Shown here: positions 50,256-62,412 of the stretch, one piece after another
How the letters are laid out: each line of letters begins with the position of its first letter
Position numbering within the stretch: the first letter of the stretch is position 1
Assembly (NCBI RefSeq): GCF_037975245.1
Contig: NC_092568.1
Span: 26,284,501 to 26,348,500, forward strand
Direction of reading: 5' to 3'
DNA from: Apostichopus japonicus
Lineage: Eukaryota > Echinodermata > Holothuroidea > Aspidochirotida > Stichopodidae
DNA: 64,000 nucleotides
Notes under the pieces: model-generated
What the model was told of the DNA's origin: nothing
What the model saw: the letters and a program-made list of their open reading frames with translations, nothing else
Databases searched by the model: none
Position numbers and translations under genes: made by a program

Positions 50256-53200
50256 TTAATCGTCGTCTTTATCGTGACTCTTAGAGCGAGATCTGGACTT
50301 GGATTTGGACTTTTCTCTCTCGGGTGACTTATCCTTCTCGCCGTTCCTTGGACTTGGACTCCTGCTTCGGCTCTTTTTCGGAGAATGACTCCTGGAGCGA
50401 CCCCTTCTTGGGCTTCGGCTGCGAGATCTGCTCCTAGACTTTCCACCTCGGGAGCGTGACCTGGACCTAGATCTGCTCCTGGATCCATGTGATCTACTCC
50501 TGCTATGAGATCGAGACCTGCAAAAAAAGGAAACAAACGTGAACACCAAATTGAACATCAAATCGATCACCAATGTCAAGAGCACTTACCTTTTCTCTTT
50601 TTCCACAAACTAGTATGAATCTCTATAAGGTTGCCATATGCTACTTCAAAGGTCCACTCCCCATCATATTTAAACTAGATAACAAATCCAATGCCCTCTA
50701 AGAACCCTTTCAAGTGATCATCTTATCTGAAAAGGTACAGTTGGCTGGTATTTACTATGCTAACAGCATCCCTGAATTGTATATGCTATGTAGGCCAGAC
50801 ATCTGCAATTGAAACTTGTATGTAGGTATGGGCGACGAATTGACATCTGCTTGGCAAGGTAACGTTTTATCGGGATGTAAAGCATCTGTCGAGACATTCC
50901 AGCTGCGATGCCATGCTTGACACAAAACACAAAGCAGTTGCTTCAAAGCATGTAATTTTGGAAATAACTTGTGGTACCCTGAGCCTTACCTTCTCTGTGA
51001 TGGTCTGTCCTCCTGGACTGTTATCTTCCTCCCCTTCAGCTCAGTCCCATCCAATTTCTTTATAGCATTTTCCATGTCATACTTTGTCGCAAATTCCACA
51101 TTTCTGAAGATGAATTAATTCAAAAAAATAAAACCATCTAGATAGACACCATCAGCAAGCATATCCAGTGATCTAGAAATAAGCATGTAATTATCAAAGC
51201 CATATTCTCAGAATAAGATTTATGTCAACTCTTTATCTTCTGGTTCAATTGTAAGTAAAACAATACTGTACAACTAATGGTACTAATTTTTTTTTTTTAA
51301 GTCTTTTCTTTATTTTAGTTTTATTAATGAATAAACATAAGCTAATAATTCACATTGATGATGTTAAGGGAGTGACTGCCTTATTTTCCTATATGTTATC
51401 CCTTTGTTTTAACAACCTTTGTTTCAAGGACAGGTTTGTGTCCTAAGGTGATTTTTTGAAGAAAAAAATATTCTCTTCTTTTGAAAATAGGAACAACACA
51501 TTATTCAAATGATTTATGTGGGCTATTAATTAGGGGTTAACTTATTAAGGGCTACAATTAGAAATGTTGATGAGTGCAACACTCCACATCATAGTTTGCA
51601 CATATATCATGTGTTTCCTAGATTTATCAAACTTTCAAATGTGTATTATATCTTGGAAACAAAGTAGCTTTTCAAAAATGTTCAACAAATTTTGAATAAG
51701 ATTATCACACACAAAGAATGTACTGAATATGGGGCAAAATGGCTAGGTGTCTGTTACTATAACTTGTTACAATAACTATCTGTGAAAAGAATCAAGAAAA
51801 GAACGAATGATACTATGAACCAAAACTAACAACAAGTGTCTATTTGATTTATCAGTAATCAATGCCCACCCCTTATCTTGCGAATCATCCTGTCTGAACT
51901 GCGCGAGATGTATGTGATCGTTACCGAAAGGACCGCCAGCCATTTTGCAAAGTAATCTACGCTCACCCCTACAAGGCACAATAGAGCTGGAAGACCATAC
52001 TGACAGGTCACAGGTTAAACTAATCCTAACACTGATATGATTCTGAATAACTTACCCTTGATTATCTTTGTGCTTATGAGCATCAGCAAAGGTAACTTCT
52101 CCTGCCTGTCTCATGTAGTCTTTAAGGTCCTACAGAAAAACAGATTGTCAGAAAATGTTGGTGTTAAAAAAATTATCTAATAGCTGGTTTGAATATTCAG
52201 TGACAATTAAAGGAGCTAGGCTCCCCAAGACAATTTGCAGACGGATCATAAACCATGCTGACAGCTTTTCTACCAGCCCAACTAAAGAAGCTCGATACAG
52301 GGTTTGGATTACTTTTGTTAATTTCTTCACAAGCTATCTGCTTAAACTGATAATGGAAATAAACTCTGCTGGGAGAAAGAATATTCCTTTTCTTGGAACT
52401 TTGCAGACAAAAATTTCTTATGTGGCATGACTCTAGTTTTCTACACTAGGTTAATATTTTAATCTCTCTTTTCCCACCATTTTTTAAATATTTTTTGGCT
52501 GTTTCCAGGAGGGGCAAAAATCAATTGGGTAGCATTGTCAGCTCTATCCACAAATGCAATCTACACACATAAAGACTATACCTTACAAAATATTCCAAAC
52601 AATCGCAACATAGCCAGCGTCTCATCACCAGGGCCACTAATTCCAATTGCTAAACTGGTCTTCAATTTTGCCTTCCCTTTGACGGTCTTGGAGAACCATC
52701 AAGGGCTTTAACCTCAGGAATTTAGCTCCTGATGGCCTGCCTCTGTGTGGTTTGGACAAGCCAAACTGTAGACACCCTCAAATCTCGCCCAAGAGCTTGA
52801 AGCAAACTGTTTGCTTCATTGTATATTCTTGTACAGTGCTAACAAGGATGGCCACAATTTGATTTTAAGTTGCACTTAAAAGGGACTTATGCTAATATGC
52901 TTCTACCCCACAACATACCCCTTTTCAATATGATCAATTGCAGAACACCTCCCATAGTATCGATATACAACTACTGATGATTATGCCCAATCGGCTGTTT
53001 TCAGTTTTTCAATTGAATGATTCTAAACCTCAATTTTGCAATGAAGGAGGAGAAAGGTTGCCCTCAATTGATCCCTGGGAATATTAGGATCAGTAATCAA
53101 CAATCAACAATATTCCAGATAATTTTGTTTTTACTGAGGGGTAACTTCTATTCTCCTTTCAGGAATGCTGTTTTGGTGGGTTTTTTTTCTTGAAACAAAT

Positions 53201-56200
53201 ATCACTGGAGCTAATCATGACAGAAAGGTACATTTGTGCACCAATCTACCAACAGCTCCTTTTTTTCTCTTCTTTTAGACTATAAAAGTGGTGAATCAGT
53301 TAAATGCCTATTAATCAAGTTAAAAGCTCATAATTTTCTATTTTTTGTGTGCCTTGAATTTTTAATTTAATGTAGTAATTGCATCCAATTGTGGCCAAGC
53401 CTTGTTAGCAATTCCTATCATCTCTTCCAGAGGCTCAACTTCAGATAGCGGCCAGACCACACCAATACGAGGGGCGCAAGCATTCCTGCACATTTTGACA
53501 TCAGAAGGTCACAATCTTGAGGGTCAACCACCACAGGTCGTTTAAGGTACTCCAGGAATAAGTAAGGTATTGAGCCAGCCTCTTTCACTCTTAGACTTTC
53601 TTTTTTAGGGATGTCTGACGATGTGGTAAGACACCTGACAACCATTCCAACTTTCCGACCATACAGAGATATCAGTTACCCTCTTTACCTGATTGTTCTC
53701 TGGAGGAAAAAAACAATGTGGTAAAGGGTTGTAAAATAGATTCTCCACATGGTCTAAAGAGGTCATGCTGAGGGGTATGTTAAAAGGTCACCTGGAAAAG
53801 AATGCATTTTTACGTTGCCTTGGGACGGTGTCACGAACAGAAGAATAAGCACACACGTAACCCTTCATTCCTTCATCAAAGTGAGAAAAGAGCTTGCTAG
53901 CATCAACTTAGTACATTCACAGCTCATTTTCATCATTTTAAAAACGATAACAAAAATTTACAGTTCTCATCCATCACATGATGAAATCTGCACAATTATT
54001 GGCAGTATGACATTTTGAGAATTTCAGAGAAAACCTATATATTAGTCCAATGAAGTATTTTTTTAAACTGTGCCTATATTAGGTAACAAAGGCTTTGTGT
54101 GAAGGAGCTGTGAAAGAACTAGTAAACAGCTTTTTTTCAAAGTATGTCTGTATTGATGAATGCAAGCTTATTTCATGATTATTAAATAAAGTGGTAAAAG
54201 TGGTGAGTTAGCTAAAAGATGTTACCACTATGCATCCTGTTCAATTTTTGAAAAGAAATTGCAGAAAGGTATATATTTTGGAAAATTGAGGCATGGAGAG
54301 GGTAAATAATGAGCGGGTTAAATAGTGGAATGCTTCTGGGTTTCATTGCAGCTGTCTCTGACCAGTAACTTACCAATTCCAGCTGTTTTACATGATTAGT
54401 TTAGCAAGTGATATTCAATGTTTGGAAATCAACTCAGCAATAATTTCAATATCCCTACTTGGTATCTATTACTACGTTCAGGTGGAGATGGTGGTCGGCT
54501 TCTTCGCAGGAAATACAGGCAGGAATGTACTACAGATGCTTCAGTCGATAAACTAACTGATGAAGGCTTGAATATATCTACTGAAGATTCAACTTTTATC
54601 ATAACAAAATTGCGACCTGTCGATACTACCGGCCGCCTTGAGTTAAATGGGTAAAGATTCTCCAATACTACTAAAAAACATGAAATGATAAATGATAGAA
54701 TTCAGTTGTGCTGTACCAACAATATCAACAAACGATCTGTTGTTTAATAACAAATATGCTGTTGCAAATTTTCATCTCAATAAATTTAATAAAAAAACTT
54801 TGATTGGTATAAACACAAATCATGCATACAAGATGGTCAGCATATATGGTATCCATTTTCAAAATACTACTGTGACGATATTTTGATTTTTTCCGCCACA
54901 GAGCAAAGCAACTATTACACTTTTTCAATTCATTCCAGTTTTATATGACAGAGAATTTATAAACTTAAATGACTTGTGAAATAAACTGCTAGTGAGCAAC
55001 ATACATGCATGAGGGGTTGAAGCAGTGTGATTTAAATGCTAAACATTTGTGAAGAAACTGCAGTAATGACAAACCCATCACCTCAGAACAAGTAGAATTT
55101 AATTCCCATACATGAAACACGTTAGTGCTGGGAAACTAGCCTTGTGTGACCAGAATCAGTGAAGCAAACTATCTGGATATGGAAACTTCATTTCAACAGA
55201 AAGTCCCTAAAATCCACATAAACTTGAAAGATTATAATATATTTCATAACAGCTGTGGTGCCTAACTTTTACCCTTTTATTTTTAATTTTTGACTATTTA
55301 TGTTAATCTATACTGTCATTACAACATCCAGATACATATATATAACATTATATAATTATCTCTGATTTTTAATTAATGAAAATTCATTTTAAAGAGAGAA
55401 ACATTAAGTGTTCAAATTTTGCTACACAGTTTTGAGGCTCTGAATTAGTCTCTTATAATATATGTGTTCCTATGTATAAAACTGCTTAAACATCTTTGGA
55501 GTTTATAGCAATGCTACCATTTTGCATAGCATTATGCAATGGGATACTTTTAATGATACCCTGGACAATGATGTCAGAAAATGGTAGAGGAATCGACAAA
55601 GCTATTCTACAATGTACAATGTCTTTCTAGATTCAGGTCTACTGATTAACGTAAAGGGGGCAACATGCCCTTGCTATCTTTTGCAGAGTGATCTGGATAG
55701 GCAGCCACAGGTATTTTTTTTTAGGGGGGGGGGGATGGCATATGGGGGTGTAGTTATGTGTTCCAATAGGGTACCCACGGTAATTAGCGACAATACTTGC
55801 AGCAAGTAAACCAGTTAAGAGTTATCAGGAGCAAAGACTGATAAAACTGGAAATAGGATGAACTACCTTAAGACCCAGCAATCACTGATTTACAGAGAAC
55901 TCCGGTGAAAGTGAGACCCCAATATTTCCCGATGAACTGTGACACTGTTATGATATGAACGCTACACACATGCAAGCGATACAAAATAACACATAACATG
56001 ATGTAAGTATTTCATATGAGATCAAATGAATTGCAGTGGTTACAGATAACTTAAAAGTATACTGAGAAACAGCTTCTTCCAGTAATTAAGTACATGTAGT
56101 AAGCACAAGCTTGTGTATAGTCAACCAAGGAGGGTAATGATGGGTCAAAAAACAAAGTAAAATATCTGTTTATGGGTCTAAAATTATTATCCATGCTTTG

Positions 56201-58500
56201 TAGAAATATGAAAAATGTAAAATTTGCTTTGTCTGTGCAAGATCTTCAAAATCCACAGCACTAAAAACATAATCTAAAGTTCTCACCTGCCAACTGACTC
56301 TGCTCGAAAGGTTATCAACAAGTACTCTGAAGTCTGTCCTTACAGGAGGACCATACCTGCTTAAAAAATCAAACAAAAAAACAAAATATATTAGGAAAAA
56401 CAACTTGGGAAAACAATTATAGCTTGTTTATACCTGCATTTAACACTTTTATTCTGCAGAAACAAGGACAATCCTCTCATTAATTATTCAACATTTCACA
56501 AGTTTCAAACTGATTTTACATGTCTTTTATAGCATCCTCTGTTAGATTATCATCAATCCATCATCCACCTGTTTCTTAGGTACCCTAAGCGTGATTCATA
56601 AATAAACACCTCAAATGAAGAAGGTACAAATTGAAATGAATAAAGTCAAGTTTTATATGTTGCCTCTGTTTGAGAGAATATTTGTTTGGTCCATGCATGC
56701 TGTATGTTCTCAACTAAAGACTACACACTCATCAACCTGCGCCATGGCTCCTTTGGCTCTATCTTGGATACTTATCTTTCACTACAGTTACAAAATGAGC
56801 AGCTTACTTGTCAATACCACCTCTTCTTCGTGGTGGACCATAACCATATCGGTCACCTCCCCCACGGTCTCCCCCACGGTCACTTCCTCCACCACCACCA
56901 CGATTGAATCTTCCAGCACCTCTGGCATGCTCAATGATAACTCTGGAGAAAGAACAAAAAATAATTCTTCTGGACCTGCTTAGAAGTTTACTAAACCTTA
57001 ATACTGTATATGAACTGTAGGTGAGACAGGAATAATTTATCAACTTAATCAGTTGTACAGCTCATGGCATGTCATCAAGCTTTGTCCAAAGGACAAAATG
57101 AACTTTATCCCTTACATTAAACAACAGCAGTCTGTAACCATGACTTCATTGTGGTAAATAGTTCATATTCATGTATTGGCCTACATTTGTACACAATCAC
57201 ACAGAAAAAAGGCCTTTTTCTGTGTACTTTTCTCAATGTTTATGTCATGCTAACTTCCTCAACTGTTTTCTCCATAGTTTTGTGTTGGTAGGATACAACT
57301 GAAACTTTCTCAAGCAATCACAAATTTTTGAAACAAAGAAACATTTAAAACTTTTCAGTGAAGGTATAAAAAAGTAAGACTAACCAGGCAAGCAAAGCTC
57401 CATCAAGTAGTTTTTTAAGATGATTTTTAAGTTGATACAGGACATTCAACAATGCACACATAAGCAAGCAGATAAACAACACCACTAGAGCTCCCTTTCA
57501 CAAGGAACAGCGATCTGCAAACTTATAGTGCACGACCCATGATCTAAACATGTGGACTGATTCAACACCCACCACACCCTACCCTTGAGAATTGATGCTC
57601 AGTATGCATGAAAACTATCTTGAACTATGGACTTGATGTGAACAAATTACAACTTAATCGATCACTGTCTAAAAACCCCACAGACTATAGACAAATTTTC
57701 AAACTTTTCTGTCGCTCTCCATAGTTGGTGGACCACCAAAAAACATACCTTTCTCCTAACAAATCTTTTCCATTTAGGTCGTAGACAGCGTCATCTGCAT
57801 CTCTTGGATCATCGAATTCCTGATCAAGGTTAAAACAATTCAAATTTTCATATTAGTATTCATTACATAGAAAAACACACAAATCTCAAGTTTGAAATGA
57901 TTGCAGCATTAACTCTCTTGAATTAAAGTTGCATTCTAAGGCATTTCTACATTTGATAGTATCCAAAAAGTCAAAACATCAACTTTGGTTTTCATTTCAT
58001 ATTTTCATGGTGAAGTTGTGCAATAATGTACCTGAAATCATTGTCAGTTACAAAGTGATGTAACTAGCTCTATCCTGCACTATCATTCCATCAACAACAT
58101 TTTGCAAACTTGACCACCTCCACGAAAATGAGGTAAAGTGATGAATAGAGCAAAAAATATTACATGTCATGAAAAAGTGGCTCTATGATTTCATGTTTCA
58201 ACTTTCTGAACACTTTTGTCTTATGCTTTAAGGATCATTACAACAATGTAAGTGACGACTGGAATACAGATTTTTGTAAGCATCAGAGAGATCTTAATCA
58301 CAGAACCTTAAGATGATGGTTGGGTTTGCTTCCTTGATCTAATTTGGTTTCTTATTATTTAAATGACAATATTTACTTACCACAAATCCAAAGCCATTCT
58401 TCAGGTTGACCTCCTTGAGCCTGCCATAACCCTTAAAAAACTTCTCTACATCTCTTTCATTAGCTTGGTTGCTTAAGCGCCCCACATAAAGCCTGGACAT
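50256..58500 (-). CDS. SR-C: SRSF4/5/6-family serine/arginine-rich splicing factor, 281 aa
   Basis: The coding exons on the minus strand are 58500-58381, 57819-57749, 56942-56808, 56356-56287, 52129-52056, 51103-50990 and 50517-50256 (TAA). RRM1 starts [20 protein letters not shown] with RNP1 NGFGFV|EF. The exon-3 linker is strongly Gly/Arg-rich ([20 protein letters not shown]). The pseudo-RRM2 carries [20 protein letters not shown] and [21 protein letters not shown]. The RS domain of about 87 codons ends in a distinctive acidic/basic tail, with [20 protein letters not shown] and then HDKDDD. Intron phases are 0,2,2,0,2,2, as in SR-A and SR-B. The acceptor TTTTACAG lies 29 bases before the ATG, so a 5' UTR exon lies upstream. 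The large fourth intron (52130-56286) holds the poison-exon-like block. Confidence 0.93.
53640..53712 (-). promoter_or_regulatory. SR-C intron 4 conserved block: probable poison exon or microexon
   Basis: On the minus strand, TTTTTTTCCTCCAG (AG at 53701-53700) precedes AGA ACA ATC AGG and an in-frame TAA (53687-53685). A GTAAAG donor occurs after 11 nt (exon 53699-53689). The arrangement matches the SR-B block at 38015-38027 base for base in spacing, and 17 bases around the donor are identical. Downstream, CTCTGT(A/G)TGGTC(A/G)GA is also shared. An 11-nt exon would frameshift, and a longer exon would stop after four codons. Either would split SWQ from DLKD and predict nonsense-mediated decay. 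Confidence 0.6.
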
Positions 58501-58643
58501 ATTCATAATGCAGTATATATAATCTCCTGTAAAATTGATGATATATAAATGAAGTCAAATGTTGGTAAAATTAATGATAATCATTTAGCATTGGGAAACA
58601 CTAGTAACACTCATATGCATAAATTGTTTAATTTGCAGCAAAG

Positions 58644-58706
58644 AGTGGGGTAGGAATATCCATAACGTTGATAAAAAGTGGGGTAGGAATATCCATAACG
58701 TTGATT
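58644..58706. repeat. 33-bp perfect tandem duplication upstream of the SR-C ATG
   Basis: AGTGGGGTAGGAATATCCAT followed by AACGTTGAT occurs at 58644 and again at 58677. It lies in the intron between the probable 5' UTR exon and the first coding exon. Confidence 0.85.
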
Positions 58707-58754
58707 TTACTGCCCGTACACGTCCACTAAATAAATAAATGCTAATATTTTTAC

Positions 58755-59260
58755 CTGTCTGTGAGCTTTTTAAGTATCAGATGGATATCATCTTCATGTT
58801 AAATAGAGCACTTTTGTATGGCGGAAAGAGCACATTACTGTGGGTGCAAAGTAGGCCTATATGCACTGTATATTGCTTCGCTTAACACTACCAAGGCCCG
58901 CAAAATCGATCATTTAAATCGATAATCAGCATTGGTCTTATTAATAAACATTCAACCTAGGCTAAAGTAATTTGATTTATTCAACCAACTATGTAATATA
59001 TTTGAAGACAGTTTATCGACTTTAACAAACTTACAATTAAAACTATTCAATCAACTTGTACATTAAATACTGTGTATCTATACCCCAATCTTGTCGTAAC
59101 TACAATTCAGGCTATCCAGCGAACAGTCACATTTGAAGACGGTGTACATATGCATCCACTCGAATTAATGAAAGTTTCACCGATAGAACATTCCTGTGTA
59201 AAATCCTTTCCTAATGTGAGCCTTTCCGCCATGGCGGAAAGGATCGAAACGTATGGCGGA
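58755..59260 (-). promoter_or_regulatory. SR-C probable 5' UTR exon and promoter region
   Basis: A minus-strand donor CACAGACAG|GTAAAAAT (exon ending at 58755) suits splicing to the acceptor before the SR-C ATG. Further upstream, 59221-59242 is a perfect 22-bp palindrome centred on CCGCCATGGCGG. It contains two opposed YY1/Kozak-like GCCATGG words. The start site is not determined. Confidence 0.35.
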
Positions 59261-60398
59261 ATGGAATGGCAGTATGTACCTAGGCCTATGGCCGAATGGC
59301 ACTGGATACCCGCGTAAGGACAAGGGAAAAATATTTTACTGTCTATTCTAGGCCTTAGTATTATTTTACTCAAGTCAGAGAAGCATAATTTATGGAATGC
59401 CTAAAATGCCTTGCCAAATAATACACTACACGTCATTCTATGACTAGAATATGATTACAGGTCTAGGCTAGGCCTATCTAACAATATAAGAGTGTTAGTG
59501 TGTTAGTAGAATGAGATAACCAGATAGGCTAGGGAATAAAGTACCCTAGCCTACGTGGTCTAATATTAAAAACAAAACGCAAAATATCTTGCCAAAAATC
59601 CATCTTATCATCCCATATATACACCCAGAATTAACTAAAAACGTAATAAGAAACCTTTAAATGATGAAAATAGCTAATGTTAAATGTTTATACCACAAAT
59701 CGATCGAAAATAAAAGAAGCCTGCTTCCTGCTTTCTCTGGACGCGAATTAATGTCGTACCCACGCTAGCAAAGGGGGCGTCATTCCTAAAAGGATGTGCA
59801 GGACTGTCTTTTTTGTGTGTGAACTTCTGTCACATGTTACCAGTCCTTCTGCCAGTGGCCAGCCACGAAGGACACAGGTCTGCTGAGAAAAACTAGCGGC
59901 ACAATATGTGTAGAAACCTGAGGGGGAAATGTACCCCACGAATCCGTAATTTCGACTTTTTCGAAATTATACATGATAATTTGACATGTGTGGAGCAACG
60001 ACATATTGAAGAGTTACAGTTTAAGTGGCAAGTATGTCATGAAAAGTCATCAAAATATCACATTTCACGATGAAAACAATCGAAACAGATACAGTACCGT
60101 ATAACATTACACTTGTTCCTCGGTGAATGTCGAAATTCTAGATCAAACAAACTTGAGAACAATTTTTTAAATGGAAATTGTGGGTAATGACGGTCAAAAT
60201 TGTGCGACAGAATAGTAAAATGTTCAACCAGAGTGAGTCTTGGAATGCTAAGAATAGCTCGGTATCAAAGTTCGGGATATTGAGAAAGTAGGGAGGCGGA
60301 ATTTCAATTGGAGATAAACAACAAAAAAGGAGCAAAGTTACGATGTCCGATCTGGACCTATGCGAAAATAGTTTTTCTGGGCAGTGGTCCCAGGCCAC
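59261..60398. other. Intergenic, nothing recognised
   Basis: This is AT-rich sequence with short open frames only, none resembling a known family. It may include the distal SR-C promoter. Confidence 0.4.
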
Positions 60399-60773
60399 TG
60401 ATTTCGGCCAGTGGCGTAGGAAGGTACTTTTGAGTGGGGGGGCTGAAGACTGATGGCCGGCCTGGGGGAGGGGTCTAAGGGGGTGTCCCCCTCCCCCTTT
60501 GGAATTTTTTTGCATTTCCAGGTGGCCTCAGATGCAATTTGGTGCAATATAGCACACTTCAACACCCACTCCATTTTGTAAATAATTTTGCATTTTCACC
60601 TGGCCTTAGATGCAATTTGGTGCTCCAAATGAGATTTTTTTCTCATTTGTAAATGAAAAAGAGGTTTTCTGACTTGCGAAGCAGGGGGGGGAGGACGGAA
60701 TGATACTTCCGCCCCCCATATTTTTCACACTGGCACCCCCAGCCCCCCGGTTCCTACGCCCTTGATTTCGGCC
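60399..60773. mobile_element. 353-bp foldback element with an 11-bp target-site duplication
   Basis: The element body 60410-60762 is flanked by the direct repeat TGATTTCGGCC at 60399-60409 and 60763-60773. Its ends are inverted: AGTGGCGTAGGAA at the left, TTCCTACGCCCTT at the right, followed inward by GGGGGGCT and AGCCCCCC. The interior has a G/C-run section and a partly duplicated module: GG(T/C)GGCCTCAGATGCAATTTG at about 60521, and CCTGGCCTTAGATGCAATTTG at about 60599. It has no coding capacity. A 9-11-bp duplication fits a Mutator-like MITE, but this is an inference. Confidence 0.75.
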
Positions 60774-60839
60774 CTCATATATTGATAACTTTCTACACCA
60801 TTGGTCACCTGGGTTACTATATGTTAATGTACCTGTATG

Positions 60840-61064
60840 CATATGTTAGCTCAGTGGTTAAAGCCGGTGCCTTTCAATCATAAGGTCCCCGGTTCGAATC
60901 ACTCCAAGATTAATGTATGTCGTCCAGTTACAGAGTTGTTGACAATTGACAATTCATAATCATGGACGTTAAATATGAATGTAAGAGACTGACTCCGGTC
61001 AGCTTGCGGCTTTGATAAGCCAATGAGGCTTCTTCGCGAGTTCCTGCTTGCAGGAGGATCTAAA

Positions 61065-61095
<31 letters not shown>

Positions 61096-61130
61096 CATAC
61101 ATACATACATACATACATACATACATACAT
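60840..61130 (+). mobile_element. tRNA-derived SINE with an (ACAT)16 tail
   Basis: The head has a pol III A box (TAGCTCAGTGG, 60847-60857) and B box (GGTTCGAATC, 60891-60900) at tRNA-like spacing. A short CCTT/AAGG stem lies where the anticodon arm would be. The acceptor and T stems do not pair, so it is not a functional tRNA. A body of about 165 bp follows, with small hairpins (GGCTTTGATAAGCC, CCTGCTTGCAGG), then exactly 16 ACAT units at 61067-61130. This head-body-simple-tail layout is typical of SINEs. No clear target-site duplication was found. Confidence 0.7.
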
Positions 61131-62405
61131 TTACTGACGGGTTTGATATATAGACTGGACCAACCACATCGTCATTAGCCATGTTCAAATTTGAAACCAT
61201 AACTTAGCCGGTTTGAAAAAATATACTTTACAGGCGGGACTCGGCCACTAATCAGTGACGTGTAAGAGATTTTAAAGATGGAGGGGGGTGGTGTATATTC
61301 CCTTGACTGATTTAGGTAGGGCGTGAACCTTTATGCGCTTTATGCGCGCTTAATTAAATTTCATGTAGTTAAAAGTGTTATTCAGTTTGCTGAAAGGCAT
61401 TAAAATTCTGGAATTTGTGATACACTGAACGGACAGAGGATTTTACACAGTCCGATCGAACTGATATGCCTTTGTCAACAGGCATGAACACTAACATCGA
61501 ATGTTTTGTAATCACGTTGTGTGACATAATACCCAAATATATAACCCGCGTGCACCCTAACGTTTCTCTTAGACCAACTTCCGTATTTCTCATGCAGCTG
61601 AAATAATATTTATATTAAAAACGTATTACATGCAGTGCCCAGAATTCAATGTAAATTTCTCTTGACAACATTAGCAATAGTACCGTGAAGCAGGCACGTA
61701 ACCATGTAACATCTGGGTTGATTTAGCCCACCCCATTAGAATGCAATCAGGGGAAGCTCATCTCACCCCCCCCCACACTACACTAGCATACAAAATGATA
61801 TAAAAATGCGAGTGGACAGTACATACATATATAACATGTGTGTGCAGTACAACCTAAACTTTTGAAATTGCTTGAACATTACTTGAAAAGTTGCAAAATG
61901 TTGCATCAGTTTGCATCCAAGCACCCAGCAGTTTACAATAAATTCTCAATGTGGAGGGGGAACCCAGGCTTCCGTGGACGACACGTGTTCCACCCCAGTA
62001 CAAAAATGGTGATTGCACACCTGTCATGAAGGCAAATAATAACATTTTGAGACCGTACTTTATCCGAGCAAAGTATTATCAATTAGTTAATACACCCTAC
62101 CCCAAAGGTATGTTGTTAATAATCTCACGAAGTATATAGGTCAGGTATGACGTCATGGACATTTCTTCGTCCCTGCTCATATTATTATGTTTCATGTTCT
62201 ATTGGGCAGTTAAGATATTATTTTTATCAGGCTTCTTTCTAGGATTGGATAGATGATTGAGAGTAACAAAAATGTCATAGTTATTTGTTGTGAGTTTATG
62301 TTATTATTGTTCTAAAGTTAGAACCAACTCAATTGACCCCTGCTAAGTGATATACTGTAAGCGTGCCTCGTAACCTGTACAAGAATGGAATAGTCCAAAG
62401 TCAAA
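61131..62405. other. Intergenic region upstream of TIMM50
   Basis: No gene was supported. A C-run lies near 61766-61775. The TIMM50 promoter should lie in the last few hundred bases. Confidence 0.4.
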
Positions 62406-62412
62406 ATGGCAG
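62396..62412 (+). promoter_or_regulatory. TISU/YY1-like start-codon context of TIMM50
   Basis: The start codon lies in TCAAAATGGCAGCC, close to the TISU consensus SAASATGGCGGC. That element overlaps a YY1 site and is frequent in genes for mitochondrial proteins with very short 5' UTRs. The match is 10 of 12 or fewer, so it is tentative. Confidence 0.35.

Noticed and set aside
53418-53645. 75-codon minus-strand open frame downstream of the SR-C poison-like block
   Set aside because: It has no domain and is not shared with the SR-B block. It could be part of a long poison exon but not a protein-coding gene.
60840-60912. A functional tRNA gene
   Set aside because: The pol III boxes are good, but the acceptor, anticodon and T stems do not pair and a tailed body follows. 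It is a SINE.
61020-61135. A CRISPR-like or coding repeat at the ACAT run
   Set aside because: It is a pure tetranucleotide tail of a SINE with no spacers and no coding meaning.
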